From: Neomoorella thermoacetica
GTDB lineage: Bacteria > Bacillota > DSM-521 > Neomoorellales > Neomoorellaceae
Length of the DNA: 64,000 nucleotides
NCBI RefSeq assembly: GCF_001875325.1
Contig: NZ_MDDC01000001.1
Span: 124,001-188,000 of the forward strand
Direction: 5' to 3'
In this document: positions 18,411-27,855 of the stretch, in pieces
How positions within the stretch are numbered: position 1 is the stretch's first letter
Layout of the letters: each line of letters starts with the position of its first letter
Program-made: the position numbers and the translations under genes
Notes under the pieces: generated by a model
The model's database searches: none
Told to the model about the DNA's origin: nothing
What the model saw: only the letters and a program-made list of their open reading frames with translations

Positions 18411-19376
18411 ATGGCAGCAAAGAAAAACCGTTCCTTGCTGGAGATCATCCCTAAGTACTTTACACTATGGGTGATAGTTTTTGCCGCCCTGGCCCTGCTC
18501 ACCCCCGACTCCTTTCAATTCCTCGGCAGGTATATTTCTTATCTCCTGGGCGTCGTCATGCTGGGCATGGGCATGACCCTAACTATGGATGATTTTGCCG
18601 GGGTTCTGCAGCAGCCATTAAATGTGTTATTTGGTGTGGCCCTCCAGTTTATCATTATGCCCTTGCTGGGCTTTGCCATTGCTACCATATTACGATTGCC
18701 CCCGGAGCTGGCCGCCGGAGTGGTACTGGTGGGGTGCGTCCCTTCCGGGACGGCCTCCAACGTGATGACCTTTATTGCTCAAGGAGACGTCGCCCTGTCG
18801 GTGACTATATCTTCGATCACGACCCTGATAGCACCGGTTATTACTCCGTACCTCTACTTGCTCCTGGGCGGGAAGTTTATACCTGTAGAACCCCTGGCCC
18901 TGCTTATTGATATCGCCAAGATTGTCCTGCTGCCGATTATTATCGGCCTGGTTATCAGGCAGGTGCTGGGCAATGAACGGGCCGGGGTGGTTAACCATGT
19001 GATGCCCTCGGTTTCCGTCATCGCCATCGTGATAATTATCGCCGCAGTGGTGGCCGGCAGCGCCGCCAAACTCGTCAACGTCGCCGGCACTGTCATCCTG
19101 GCCGTAATCCTCCACAATGGATTGGGTTTCTTAATGGCCTATTTCGTCGCCAGGTACCTCTGCCGTATGACCGAGGCCCAGGCCCGGGCCGTTTCTTTCG
19201 AGGTGGGTATGCAGAACTCCGGCCTGGGCGCGGCCCTGGCCATGAAATTCCTTACGCCGGTGGCGGCTTTGCCCAGCGCTATCTTCAGCGTCTGGCACAA
19301 TTTGAGCGGTTCCTTCCTGGCTAATTTCTGGGCCCGGCGCACGCCGGCACCGGCCGCCCGGCTGGCCAGGAGGTAG
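18411..19376 (+). CDS. Bile acid:sodium symporter family transporter
   Basis: A 321-residue membrane protein with about nine or ten hydrophobic segments. The BASS-family signatures GMGMTLTMDDF, GCVPSGTASNVMTFIAQGD and QNSGLGAALA are present, the latter two forming the Na+-binding crossover. Bacterial members carry organic anions such as pantoate or keto acids with Na+; the substrate cannot be read here. The ATG at 18411 follows TAGGAGG. It lies 67 bases ahead of comEC. Confidence 0.88.
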   Translation: MAAKKNRSLLEIIPKYFTLWVIVFAALALLTPDSFQFLGRYISYLLGVVMLGMGMTLTMDDFAGVLQQPLNVLFGVALQFIIMPLLGFAIATILRLPPELAAGVVLVGCVPSGTASNVMTFIAQGDVALSVTISSITTLIAPVITPYLYLLLGGKFIPVEPLALLIDIAKIVLLPIIIGLVIRQVLGNERAGVVNHVMPSVSVIAIVIIIAAVVAGSAAKLVNVAGTVILAVILHNGLGFLMAYFVARYLCRMTEAQARAVSFEVGMQNSGLGAALAMKFLTPVAALPSAIFSVWHNLSGSFLANFWARRTPAPAARLARR

Positions 19377-19442
19377 AGATCAGAAGGGCAATTTCTTTGC
19401 TGGACGGGAGGAAATCTTTCCCTGGCTGGCGAAGTTTAACCC

Positions 19443-21872
19443 ATGCGTGATCGACCGCTCCTCTGGGTTACCGTAGCCTATATAGCCGGCCTGTTGCTGG
19501 CGCGCTTTCAGGAAAGGGCGGGATGGGCGGTAATGCCGGGGGATACCATGGCGCTGTTCTGGCCCCTGGTCCTGGCCCTGGCCCTCTGGTTCCTGGCTTA
19601 CCTCTTCTGGCGGCCGCCGCAACGGCCCGCCTCGTTGTACTTGCTCCTGGCCGGGTTTGTGGCCCTGGGTTTTTTTATCAGTACCCGGGACAGCAGCCTC
19701 CACCAGAGCCAGCTCACCGGCGAACGCGATACCTTCCTCGACCTCATTGGGATGGTAACAGGGGAACCGCAGCTTTACCCCAACCGGGCCGTTTATACCC
19801 TGGCGGCCCGGGAGGTCAGCCAGGGCGCATACCGTAAAAAGATAAAGGAAAACGTCCAGGTCGTTATCTACCGGCGGGATAAAAACACCAGCCTGCCCCG
19901 GTACTATTACGGCGACGTTCTCCGCGTTCACGGCCAGCTCACAGCGCCGCCGCCGGCCCGCAACCCTGGTGAATTTGACTATCGCGCCTACCTGGCCCGG
20001 CGCTATATTTATAACCGCATGTTGCTCAATGACCCCCGGGCCATAGTCAAGCTGGAAACAGAGACAGGCAACCCCCTGGTACGCCTGGCCCTGGCTGCCA
20101 AAGCCAGGGTAAAAACGGCCATCGCAGCCGCCCTGCCGCCGCGCCAGGCGGGGATTCTTGCCGCCCTCCTTTTCGGCGACGTCGAGGAATTAACGGATCA
20201 GGACAGCGACACCTTTAAAAACCTGGGGGTTTTCCATTTCTTCGCCGTCAGCGGCTCCAACACCGCCCTGGTTTTGCTTATAATCATGGCCATAGCCGGT
20301 CTCCTGGGACTAAGGGTTGGGACAGCGGTGGTCCTGGGGCTGGCCGGTCTTATATTTTATACTGCTGTCACCGGTTTCACACCCTCGGTAAACCGGGCGA
20401 CCATCATGGCCAGCCTGGGGCTGATGGCTTTCTGGCGCCGCCAGCGCCGCGATTTCTACACCGCCCTGGCCCTGGCAGCCCTGATAATCCTGCTGGCACG
20501 CCCCCGGACCCTTTATGACAGTGGTTTTCAGCTTTCCTTCATCGCTGCCTGGGGTCTCGTATATCTCTACCCTTTGCTGGATGACCTCCTGGCCTGGCTT
20601 CCCGCCTGGCGGGCCTACCTGGTGGTCCCCCTGGCGGCGCAGGTAGCCACCATGCCCCTGGTAGCCTGTTATTTTAGTTTTGTTTCCCTTCTCAGCCTGC
20701 CAGCCAACCTGATCGCCGCCGGCCTGGTGGGAGCCATTGTCACCCTGGGCCTGGCGGCCTTCGCCCTGGCCCTCGTGAGCCTGCCCCTGGCAGGGACCGT
20801 ATTTACCGCCCTGGGTCCCCTCATTAACCTGCTGCTGGCCTTCCTCGCCCGCCTGGCCGGCCTGCCGGGGATGACCCTGCCCCTGGCCACACCCTCGCCC
20901 CTGGCTGTGGCAGGTTATTACCTGATCCTGATCATCCTCCGGGAACTCTGGCTGCGTCGCCGGGAACCGCGCTGGCTGGCCCTGTGGCAGTGGCATCGCC
21001 GCGAGCTGGGGGTGGTGGCGGTACTGGCCCTGGCGACTTTGCTGGTCTACCTTTACCACCCGGGGCAGCCGGGAGAACTGGGGGTGACCTTTATCGACGT
21101 CGGCCAGGGGGACGCCATCTACCTGGCCACCCCAGGCGGCCGGCACATCCTGGTCGACGGCGGCGGCCGGCCCTTCGGCCAGGGCGATTTCGACCTCGGG
21201 GAGAGGGTGGTGGTACCCTTCCTCTACCGCCAGGGGGTGCGGCGGCTGGACGTAGTCGTCAGCACCCACCCGGATGGCGATCATCTGGGCGGCCTCATGG
21301 CCGTGGTACGGCAGATACCTGTCTCCCTGGTCGTCGTCCCCCCCTTGCGCGGCAGTATGGTTAACGAGTACCGGACCTTCCTGGCGGAACTCCAGGCCCG
21401 GGGTATTCCCTGGCAGGAGGCGGGGCGGGGGGCCACCCTGGCCCTGGACCCGGTAGTGGACCTCCAGGTCCTGCACCCCGGCCGGGAGATCAGCGGCAGC
21501 AACTCCGACAGCAACAACAACTCCCTGGTCATGAAGGTAGTATACCGGGACTTCAGCCTTCTCCTGGGGGCCGATATCGAGGCCGAAGCCATGGCCGATC
21601 TGGAGAGGTCGGGGATGGATGTCCGCAGTACCGTCTTTAAAGTGCCCCACCACGGCAGCCGCTTCGGCCTGGAGACGTCATTTTTGCAGCAGGTGTCTCC
21701 TCAAGCGGTGGTTTTCTCCGTGGGGGAGAGAAATAACTTCGGCCACCCGGCGCCGGAGGTAGTGGGCTACTGGCAGGAGCGGGGCGTCCCCATTTATCGC
21801 ACCGACCGGCAGGGGGCTATTAGTATCAGGAGCGACGGGGAAAGCTGGCAGGTAAAGACTGTTCTCCCCTGA
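19443..21872 (+). CDS. comEC: DNA internalization channel ComEC/Rec2
   Basis: ComEC carries single-stranded DNA across the membrane in transformation. The 809 residues show N-terminal membrane segments and an OB-like DUF4131 region, the Competence domain ([29 protein letters not shown]) and a C-terminal metallo-beta-lactamase domain with [29 protein letters not shown] and [10 protein letters not shown]. All three domains are complete. The start ATG 19443 has only a weak ribosome binding site. Confidence 0.95.
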   Translation: MRDRPLLWVTVAYIAGLLLARFQERAGWAVMPGDTMALFWPLVLALALWFLAYLFWRPPQRPASLYLLLAGFVALGFFISTRDSSLHQSQLTGERDTFLDLIGMVTGEPQLYPNRAVYTLAAREVSQGAYRKKIKENVQVVIYRRDKNTSLPRYYYGDVLRVHGQLTAPPPARNPGEFDYRAYLARRYIYNRMLLNDPRAIVKLETETGNPLVRLALAAKARVKTAIAAALPPRQAGILAALLFGDVEELTDQDSDTFKNLGVFHFFAVSGSNTALVLLIIMAIAGLLGLRVGTAVVLGLAGLIFYTAVTGFTPSVNRATIMASLGLMAFWRRQRRDFYTALALAALIILLARPRTLYDSGFQLSFIAAWGLVYLYPLLDDLLAWLPAWRAYLVVPLAAQVATMPLVACYFSFVSLLSLPANLIAAGLVGAIVTLGLAAFALALVSLPLAGTVFTALGPLINLLLAFLARLAGLPGMTLPLATPSPLAVAGYYLILIILRELWLRRREPRWLALWQWHRRELGVVAVLALATLLVYLYHPGQPGELGVTFIDVGQGDAIYLATPGGRHILVDGGGRPFGQGDFDLGERVVVPFLYRQGVRRLDVVVSTHPDGDHLGGLMAVVRQIPVSLVVVPPLRGSMVNEYRTFLAELQARGIPWQEAGRGATLALDPVVDLQVLHPGREISGSNSDSNNNSLVMKVVYRDFSLLLGADIEAEAMADLERSGMDVRSTVFKVPHHGSRFGLETSFLQQVSPQAVVFSVGERNNFGHPAPEVVGYWQERGVPIYRTDRQGAISIRSDGESWQVKTVLP

Positions 21873-21992
21873 GAACCTGGTGGTCAGCATGCTAAGGTTA
21901 AAATAAGGGTGGACTGCTGAACGGCGCCCATAGATTATAAACGCTAGCTCCCGGCAGGCTTTCCCTGGGAGCTCTTCCAGGAGGGCTGAAAT

Positions 21993-22985
21993 TTGGACTG
22001 GCAGGAACTGGTTGAGGAGGTAGAGCAGGGCTGCATCGCCCCTGTCTACCTTTTTTACGGCAGTGAGGGTTACCTGCAGGAGCGGGCCCTGAAAACCCTG
22101 AAAAAAAAGCTTATCCCCCCGGAAACAGGGGACTTTGACTATCAGGAGCTGGACGGGCGGGAGTTAACGGGGGCGGAAGTGATCATGCTGGCGGCTACCC
22201 TGCCAGCCATGGCAGAACGCCGCCTCATGGTGATTAAAAGCCCGGCCGCGGAGTTATGGCAGGATAAGGATTTCCTTGAATATTTAACCAAACCGGAACC
22301 TGCAACCTGCCTGGTGCTGGTGGTAAACGGCAGTATTGACAAACGCCTGAAAGCAGTCAAGGAAATAAGTAGTACCGGCCGGGTGGTAGAGTGTTCACCC
22401 CTCCAGGGAGAAGATCTGGCTGCCTGGCTGACAAAGGAAGCCCGGCAGGAAGGCTATAACCTGCCGCCGGCTGCGGCGCAGGTCCTGGCCCGGGCCGCCG
22501 GCGGCGACTTGCGGCAGGCTCGCAATGAACTGGGCAAGGCAATGGCTTATACAGGGAAACCAGGTACCATTACCCCGGATATTGTCCAGGCCCTGGCACC
22601 GGAGATCGAGGCTGAGAATACCATTTTCCAGCTTGTCGATGCCCTGGGAAACAAGAAACCTGAACTGGCCATCGGCTTTTTACGCCAGCTCCTGGAGCGG
22701 GGTGAAGCCCCCCTGGGGATCGTAGCCATGCTGGCGCGCCAGCTGCGCCTTATTTACCGGGCGCACCTGGCAGGGAATAACAGGAACCTGGCCGCAAAAC
22801 TGGGGCTTAAACCCTTCGTGGCCCGGAAGGTGGCAGCCCAGGCCCGCAATTTTTCCCTGCGGGCCGCCGGGCAGGCCCTGGAGGAATTATTAAAAGTAGA
22901 CACCGCCTTGAAAACCGGCCAGGGAGAGGCCGGACCCCTGCTGGAACAGGCTATCTGGACCATTATTGCCAGGGGGGAGCATTGA
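21993..22985 (+). CDS. holA: DNA polymerase III subunit delta
   Basis: The 330-residue clamp-loader delta subunit has the N-terminal YLFYGSEGYLQERALKTLKK segment and the later VVECSPLQGEDLAAWLTKEA region typical of HolA. It follows comEC as in many Firmicutes. The start is TTG 21993, 7 bases after AGGAGGG. Its stop codon lies in the loop of an inverted repeat (22972-22997). Confidence 0.95.
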   Translation: MDWQELVEEVEQGCIAPVYLFYGSEGYLQERALKTLKKKLIPPETGDFDYQELDGRELTGAEVIMLAATLPAMAERRLMVIKSPAAELWQDKDFLEYLTKPEPATCLVLVVNGSIDKRLKAVKEISSTGRVVECSPLQGEDLAAWLTKEARQEGYNLPPAAAQVLARAAGGDLRQARNELGKAMAYTGKPGTITPDIVQALAPEIEAENTIFQLVDALGNKKPELAIGFLRQLLERGEAPLGIVAMLARQLRLIYRAHLAGNNRNLAAKLGLKPFVARKVAAQARNFSLRAAGQALEELLKVDTALKTGQGEAGPLLEQAIWTIIARGEH

Positions 22986-22997
22986 ATTGCTCCCCCC
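22972..22997. terminator. Hairpin between convergent holA and small minus-strand gene
   Basis: GGGGGGAGCA (22972-22981) and TGCTCCCCCC (22988-22997) form a perfect 10-bp stem whose loop contains the holA TGA. Neither side has a T-tract, so it may be a weak bidirectional terminator or an mRNA 3' end stabiliser. Confidence 0.5.
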
Positions 22998-23003
22998 GCA
23001 GGC

Positions 23004-23198
23004 TTATTTCTTCTGCGTCTTGTCACGGTTTGCCTCGTAACCGGTCTTGACGTCGGTGTCAACCCGGGAGCCGGGAGCAGTCACATCGGCGGCGAATTCA
23101 TAATCGGCCCCGGCAGCACCCCCGGTCCCCAGTTCGGCTTCCCGGCGGCGGGACGTCTTCTCAGCCGGGTTTTTAGCGGTGCCAGGTTTTTCTGCCAT
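23004..23198 (-). CDS. Small hydrophilic protein of unknown function
   Basis: A 64-residue highly charged protein beginning MAEKPGTAKNPAEKTSRRRE, with GADYEFAADVTAPG in the middle and a lysine-rich tail. The ATG at 23198 is preceded by AGAAGGGGGG at a suitable distance. No family is recognised. The short EFA segment and the low-complexity hydrophilic composition faintly recall gamma-type small acid-soluble spore proteins, and the neighbourhood (S20, SpoIIP) is sporulation-related, but this is a guess. It is 92 bases downstream of rpsT on the same strand. Confidence 0.5.
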   Translation of the reverse strand: MAEKPGTAKNPAEKTSRRREAELGTGGAAGADYEFAADVTAPGSRVDTDVKTGYEANRDKTQKK

Positions 23199-23290
23199 AA
23201 AGTAAAATCCCCCCCTTCTGCATGGCCTTTTCTTATTATGGCAGGACAACGGGGGGAAAATTACATGTGTAAAAATTTTATTGGCTGGTT

Positions 23291-23557
23291 TTAAGCGGTT
23301 GTTTTGTTAAAATAGCGCTGGAGGCTGGACTTTTTCCTGGCCGCGGTGTTGGGATGTAAGACACCTTTGGTGACTGCTTTATCAATGGCGCGGATGGCCT
23401 GGCGCAGGTTAACGGCAGCGTTATGATTATCACCCTGTTCCAGGGCGGTACGGAACTTCTTTATCGCCGTTTTAACGCTGGATTTAATAGCCTTATTGCG
23501 CAGGGTACGAATACGGGTCAATTCCACCCTTTTCATGGCTGATTTGATATTGGGCAC
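23291..23557 (-). CDS. rpsT: 30S ribosomal protein S20
   Basis: The 88-residue product begins MPNIKSAMKRVELTRIRTLR, the standard S20 start, and continues with the lysine/arginine-rich helices that bind 16S rRNA. The GTG at 23557 follows GGGAGGTGA. The frame is open further upstream but the extra residues are not S20-like. It lies next to holA as in most Firmicutes. Confidence 0.95.
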   Translation of the reverse strand: MPNIKSAMKRVELTRIRTLRNKAIKSSVKTAIKKFRTALEQGDNHNAAVNLRQAIRAIDKAVTKGVLHPNTAARKKSSLQRYFNKTTA

Positions 23558-23576
23558 CTTATTCACCTCCCGGACT

Positions 23577-23605
23577 ATTTTAACATGGGAATCTGGCAAA
23601 AGCAA
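23577..23605 (-). promoter_or_regulatory. Sigma-A-like promoter for rpsT
   Basis: On the minus strand TTGCTT (23605-23600) and TAAAAT (23582-23577) are 17 bases apart, 19 bases ahead of the rpsT start codon. Confidence 0.5.
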
Positions 23606-23621
23606 CAAGCCGGCCCCTGGA

Positions 23622-24659
23622 TCATCGGGCCGGGTTTTCGTGGCGCAGGTCTTTGATTACCGCCGCCAGGACCCTGGCTACCAGGCGGGCGGAACCTTCG
23701 GCCTCCTGGAGGGTATTATTGTCGCTGCCAAATTCCAGCAGCAGGGCCCGGGGCAGGAGATGCTGATTGTAGCGCCCCTCCTGGACCCGGACCCCCAGGC
23801 ATAGCCCGGGATAGAGCTCATCCATTTTTTTGGCCAGTTGCCTGGCAAAGGCCTCATTCTGGCGCCAGTTGGGGTGTTCCAACCGGGCGTTGCTGCCGAC
23901 GATAATGAGCACCTGGGCGACTTTCTGGCCGTCAATTTCGACAACGGGCGGTGACGGCACGCCGGCGTCCCGGTGGACGTCCAGGGCCACCAGGACTGAG
24001 GGGTTGGCGGCCAGCATCCGCTTCAGGGTTTTCTCGGAGTTGGCATAAGCCAGGGTAAAATCGGGATAATCATGGATGGTGGTTGAACGAACCACCGGGA
24101 TACCATAATCTTTACTCAGGCTGTCGGCCAGGGTGGCAGCCACCTGGCTGACACCGCCGTTTTTGCCGGGAAATTTGGCGCTACCCTCACTGGGCTGGTA
24201 GGATTCCGCGTTATGGGTGTTGTATATAGCCACCAGGGGGTTCTTGGAGCTGGGGGTTTCGACCTCTGATGGCGCCGGGGGCGGGCTTTCTTCTACCGGC
24301 GGTTCCGGCGGGACATACTCCTCTTCAGTTGTCAGAAGCCTCGGGGCCTTGTCCTGTCCAGGTAAAACTACCAGGGGCGAGGCCAGGACCTGCAGGGCAG
24401 TTGTCAGGGCCTCACCGGAAGTATTCCGGGGGGCTTCTCCTGCCTGCAGGGCCAGGGCCGGTAAACCCTCACGCAGGATGCCCTCCAGCAGGGGTACAGG
24501 TAGCCGGGCGGGAGAGCCGGACAGCACCTGGCGACCGGCCTGGATTAACTGCCAGGCCCCGGTGACCAGTCCCATAATAATTAACCCGGCCAGGAGCACC
24601 CCTTTGAGGAAAGCTCCCAGGGCCCGGGCTTGCCGGCTGGTGATGACCTGGATACGCAC
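23622..24659 (-). CDS. spoIIP: Stage II sporulation protein P
   Basis: SpoIIP is the membrane-anchored amidase/endopeptidase that, with SpoIID and SpoIIM, thins septal peptidoglycan for engulfment. The 345 residues have one N-terminal membrane segment (LAGLIIMGLVTGAW) and the catalytic domain with likely zinc ligands in YNTHNAESY, DVHRDA and LLEFGSDNNTLQEA. The start is GTG 24659 after GAGGGGG. In Bacillus the germination protease gene gpr lies between rpsT and spoIIP; here it is absent. Confidence 0.94.
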   Translation of the reverse strand: MRIQVITSRQARALGAFLKGVLLAGLIIMGLVTGAWQLIQAGRQVLSGSPARLPVPLLEGILREGLPALALQAGEAPRNTSGEALTTALQVLASPLVVLPGQDKAPRLLTTEEEYVPPEPPVEESPPPAPSEVETPSSKNPLVAIYNTHNAESYQPSEGSAKFPGKNGGVSQVAATLADSLSKDYGIPVVRSTTIHDYPDFTLAYANSEKTLKRMLAANPSVLVALDVHRDAGVPSPPVVEIDGQKVAQVLIIVGSNARLEHPNWRQNEAFARQLAKKMDELYPGLCLGVRVQEGRYNQHLLPRALLLEFGSDNNTLQEAEGSARLVARVLAAVIKDLRHENPAR

Positions 24660-24780
24660 ATCAATGCCCCCTCGCTGGTAGCCATTTTATTCCTGAGAGG
24701 GACAATTTAGACCTGGGCAGCATCCTGAGGCGGTTATCGCCTCGCCCACCAGAAAATATTTTCGGAGGAAAAGTGCCTAA

Positions 24781-25551
24781 ATGAACCAAGAACAACTCAA
24801 GGACTTGTTGCTGGCCTATAAAAACGGCCAGACCGACCTGGAGACGGTCATGAACCATTTAAAGCACCTGGGGGACGAAGACCTGGGCTTCGCCAAGGTG
24901 GATCACCACCGGGCCCTGCGCAATGGCTTTCCGGAAGTCATCTTCGGCCAGGGCAAGACCAGGGAACAGGTGGTCGCCATTGCCTGCCGCCTGGCGGCTG
25001 CCGGCTCGACGGTCCTGGTGACCCGGACCAACAGAGAGACCTACCAGGAGGTAGCCGCCCGCCTGCCGGCAGCCGAGTTTAATGAACTCGCCCGGACCAT
25101 CGTTGTGGACGCAGGGGAAATAAGGCCCACCGGCGGCCGGGTGGCCGTCCTCAGTGCCGGCACGGCCGATTTGCCGGTGGCCGAGGAAGCGGCCGTCACC
25201 GCCGCCGTGATGGGAAACGAGGTTGAGAGAATCTACGACGTCGGCGTTGCCGGTATCCACCGCCTCCTGGGGCGGGTGGATCTGGTGCGCCGGGCCGATG
25301 TGGTAATCGTTGTGGCTGGTATGGAGGGGGCCCTGGCCAGCGTCGTCGCCGGCCTGGTCGACCGGCCGGTCATTGCCGTACCCACGAGTGTCGGCTATGG
25401 AGCGAGTTTCGGCGGCCTGGCAGCCCTCCTGACCATGCTTAACAGCTGCGCCAGCGGTATAGGCGTCGTTAATATTGACAACGGTTTCGGCGCCGCCGCC
25501 CTGGCGACCACTATCACCAGGTTAAAAGGGCAGCCGGCTGAAAAAGATTAA
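24781..25551 (+). CDS. larB: Nickel pincer cofactor biosynthesis protein LarB
   Basis: LarB carboxylates and hydrolyses nicotinate adenine dinucleotide in synthesis of the nickel-pincer nucleotide used by lactate racemase and related enzymes. The 256-residue protein has a PurE-like C-terminal domain (VAVLSAGTADLPVAEEAAVT, VVAGMEGALASVVAGL, VPTSVGYGASFGGLAALL) and the family N-terminal HRALRNGFPEVIFGQGK segment. The start is ATG 24781 after CGGAGGAAAA. No larC, larE or larA lies in the window, so the rest of the pathway must be elsewhere. Confidence 0.92.
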   Translation: MNQEQLKDLLLAYKNGQTDLETVMNHLKHLGDEDLGFAKVDHHRALRNGFPEVIFGQGKTREQVVAIACRLAAAGSTVLVTRTNRETYQEVAARLPAAEFNELARTIVVDAGEIRPTGGRVAVLSAGTADLPVAEEAAVTAAVMGNEVERIYDVGVAGIHRLLGRVDLVRRADVVIVVAGMEGALASVVAGLVDRPVIAVPTSVGYGASFGGLAALLTMLNSCASGIGVVNIDNGFGAAALATTITRLKGQPAEKD

Positions 25552-25624
25552 CTGGGAGACCAGGAACTGTATAAATAACCTCCTTTCTGGGCAATGCTAT
25601 AGCCGGGTGAAAGGAGGTGAGGGT

Positions 25625-25963
25625 ATGACCAATTGGGTAGGTGCGGTAGTACGCTTTGTTGTTTCGGCCCTGGTTTTAATGCTGGTAGGCTTTATCCTTC
25701 CCGGTATCAGGGTGGCAGGCTTTACCGGCGCCCTCATAGCGGCCGTCGTCATTGCTATCCTGGGCTGGGCAGTAGAAGCCGTCCTTGGCAAAAAAGTCTC
25801 GCCCCACGGTCGCGGCATAGTCGGATTTATCGTTGCCGCCATTGTAATCTATGTAGCCCAGTTTATTATCCCCGCGTACTTAAGCGTCAATATCCTGGGT
25901 GCCTTGCTGGCAGCCCTGGTAATCGGGATAATCGACGCCTTTGTACCCACCGAATTACGCTAG
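25625..25963 (+). CDS. Phage holin family (Phage_holin_4_2) membrane protein
   Basis: A 112-residue protein with four predicted membrane helices, beginning MTNWVGAVVRFVVSALVLML, and ending NILGALLAALVIGIIDAFVP. It matches the holin-like superfamily IV proteins common in Firmicutes chromosomes, which are not necessarily phage holins. The ATG at 25625 follows AAAGGAGGTGA, an optimal ribosome binding site, suggesting strong translation. No other phage genes are near. A long terminator follows. Confidence 0.82.
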   Translation: MTNWVGAVVRFVVSALVLMLVGFILPGIRVAGFTGALIAAVVIAILGWAVEAVLGKKVSPHGRGIVGFIVAAIVIYVAQFIIPAYLSVNILGALLAALVIGIIDAFVPTELR

Positions 25964-25967
25964 ATGG

Positions 25968-26010
25968 AACAGAAAGCGGGCCGGGCTTTTAGCCCGGCCC
26001 GCTTTCTGTT
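25968..26010. terminator. Strong hairpin terminator between holin-like gene and lepA
   Basis: A perfect 19-bp stem: 25968-25986 pairs with 25992-26010 around the loop TTTTA. The 3' side ends CTTTCTGTT followed by ATAATT. AACAGAAAG on the 5' side reads CTTTCTGTT on the other strand, so it could work in both directions. Confidence 0.85.
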
Positions 26011-26043
26011 ATAATTAAGCCAGATTGCGGGGGAGGAAAAAGA

Positions 26044-27852
26044 TTGTCGGTGGAACAAAAATATATCCGTAATTTCTGCATCATCGCCCATATCGATCAC
26101 GGGAAATCGACCCTGGCCGACCGCCTCCTGGAGTATACCGGCGCTTTGAGCAAGCGGGAGATGGTGGACCAGGTCCTGGACACCATGGACCTGGAGCGGG
26201 AGCGGGGCATTACCATTAAACTCCAGGCGGTGCGCCTGCACTATAGAGCCCGGGACGGGCAGGAGTATGTCTTAAACCTGATTGACACCCCCGGGCATGT
26301 TGATTTTACCTACGAAGTCTCCCGCAGCCTGGCCGCCTGCGAAGGGGCCCTGCTGGTGGTCGACGCCGCCCAGGGTATCGAGGCCCAGACCCTGGCCAAT
26401 GTTTACCTGGCCCTGGAACATAACCTGGAGATCATTCCGGTGATCAATAAGATCGACCTGCCCGGCGCCGAGCCGGAACGGGTGCGCCGGGAGATTGAAG
26501 ACGTCATCGGCCTGGATGCCAGTGAAGCCATACTGGCCTCGGCCAAGACCGGCGTGGGGACAGAAGAGATCCTGGAAGCCATTATCCGGCGGGTGCCACC
26601 ACCACGGGGCGATGGAGAAGCGCCCCTCCAGGCGCTGATCTTTGATTCCATTTTTGATAGTTACCGGGGCGCCATCCCCTACTTCCGGGTCGTCCAGGGT
26701 AGAGTCCGGAAGGGAGACAGAATTCGTTTCATGGCCACCGGGGCCGAGTTCGAGGTGAATGAGGTCGGCGTCTTCACCCCGGCACCGCGCCCGGTGGAAT
26801 CCCTGGCAGCAGGTGAGGTGGGCTTCCTGGCGGCCAGCATCAAAAACGTTAAGTATACCCGGGTAGGCGACACCATTACCAGTGCCGGGCGGCCGGCTCC
26901 CGCACCCCTGCCCGGTTACCGGAAGGTAATGCCTATGGTCTATTGCGGCCTCTTCCCGGTGGAATCCGAGCGTTACGACGACCTGCGGGACGCCCTGGAG
27001 AAACTCCAGCTCAACGACGCCTCCTTGACCTTCGAGACGGAGACCTCGGTGGCTCTGGGCTTCGGTTTTCGCTGCGGTTTTTTAGGGCTGCTGCACATGG
27101 AGATCATCCAGGAACGGCTGGAGCGGGAGTATGGCCTCGAACTCATAACTACGGCTCCCAGCGTAGTCTACCGGGTGGTGGGCACCAATGGCAGCGTAGT
27201 TATGGTCGACAACCCTACAGCATTGCCGGCGCCGAACCTCATTGACCACATAGAGGAACCCTTTGTTGAGGCCACCATTATGACACCGAAGGATTTCGTT
27301 GGTCCGGTCATGGAACTCTGCCAGGAAAAACGGGGCAACTTCTTAAATATGGACTACCTCTCGGAAAAGAGGGTAGCCCTGAAGTACGATTTGCCCCTGG
27401 CGGAGATTATCTATGACTTCTTTGATCAGTTGAAGAGCCGTACCCGGGGTTACGCCTCCCTTGATTACACCTTAAAAGGTTACCGTCCATCGGAACTGGT
27501 GAAGATGGATATCCTGGTCAATAACGAGGTGGTTGACGCCCTCTCCCTGATCACCCACCGGGACCAGGCCTACCAGCGCGGCCGCGCCCTGGTGGAGCGC
27601 CTGCGCCAGTTGATACCCCGCCAGCTCTTTGACGTGCCCATCCAGGCCGCTGTAGGCAGCCGCGTTATCGCCCGGGAGACCATTCCGGCCCTGCGCAAAA
27701 ACGTCCTGGCCAAGTGTTACGGCGGTGACGTCACCCGGAAACGGAAGCTCCTGGAGAAGCAAAAGGAAGGCAAGAAGCGGATGAAGCAGGTAGGGACGGT
27801 GGATATCCCCCAGGAGGCTTTTATGGCCGTTTTGAAAGCTGGGAAATCGTAG
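26044..27852 (+). CDS. lepA: Elongation factor 4 (LepA)
   Basis: This 602-residue ribosome-bound GTPase has the G1 motif [30 protein letters not shown] (G3), NKIDLPGA (G4), domains II and III/V like EF-G, and the LepA-specific C-terminal domain ([20 protein letters not shown]). The start is TTG 26044 after GGGGGAGG. It precedes hemW, as in most Firmicutes. Confidence 0.97.
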   Translation: MSVEQKYIRNFCIIAHIDHGKSTLADRLLEYTGALSKREMVDQVLDTMDLERERGITIKLQAVRLHYRARDGQEYVLNLIDTPGHVDFTYEVSRSLAACEGALLVVDAAQGIEAQTLANVYLALEHNLEIIPVINKIDLPGAEPERVRREIEDVIGLDASEAILASAKTGVGTEEILEAIIRRVPPPRGDGEAPLQALIFDSIFDSYRGAIPYFRVVQGRVRKGDRIRFMATGAEFEVNEVGVFTPAPRPVESLAAGEVGFLAASIKNVKYTRVGDTITSAGRPAPAPLPGYRKVMPMVYCGLFPVESERYDDLRDALEKLQLNDASLTFETETSVALGFGFRCGFLGLLHMEIIQERLEREYGLELITTAPSVVYRVVGTNGSVVMVDNPTALPAPNLIDHIEEPFVEATIMTPKDFVGPVMELCQEKRGNFLNMDYLSEKRVALKYDLPLAEIIYDFFDQLKSRTRGYASLDYTLKGYRPSELVKMDILVNNEVVDALSLITHRDQAYQRGRALVERLRQLIPRQLFDVPIQAAVGSRVIARETIPALRKNVLAKCYGGDVTRKRKLLEKQKEGKKRMKQVGTVDIPQEAFMAVLKAGKS

Positions 27853-27855
27853 ACT

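Noticed and set aside
20310-21653. Long minus-strand open frame of 447 codons opposite comEC
   Set aside because: Composition is dominated by Gly, Gln and His from the complementary codons of a membrane protein; no domain is seen.
25625-25963. Holin-like gene as evidence of a prophage
   Set aside because: No other phage genes, integrase or attachment repeats are nearby; such proteins are common chromosomal genes in Firmicutes.
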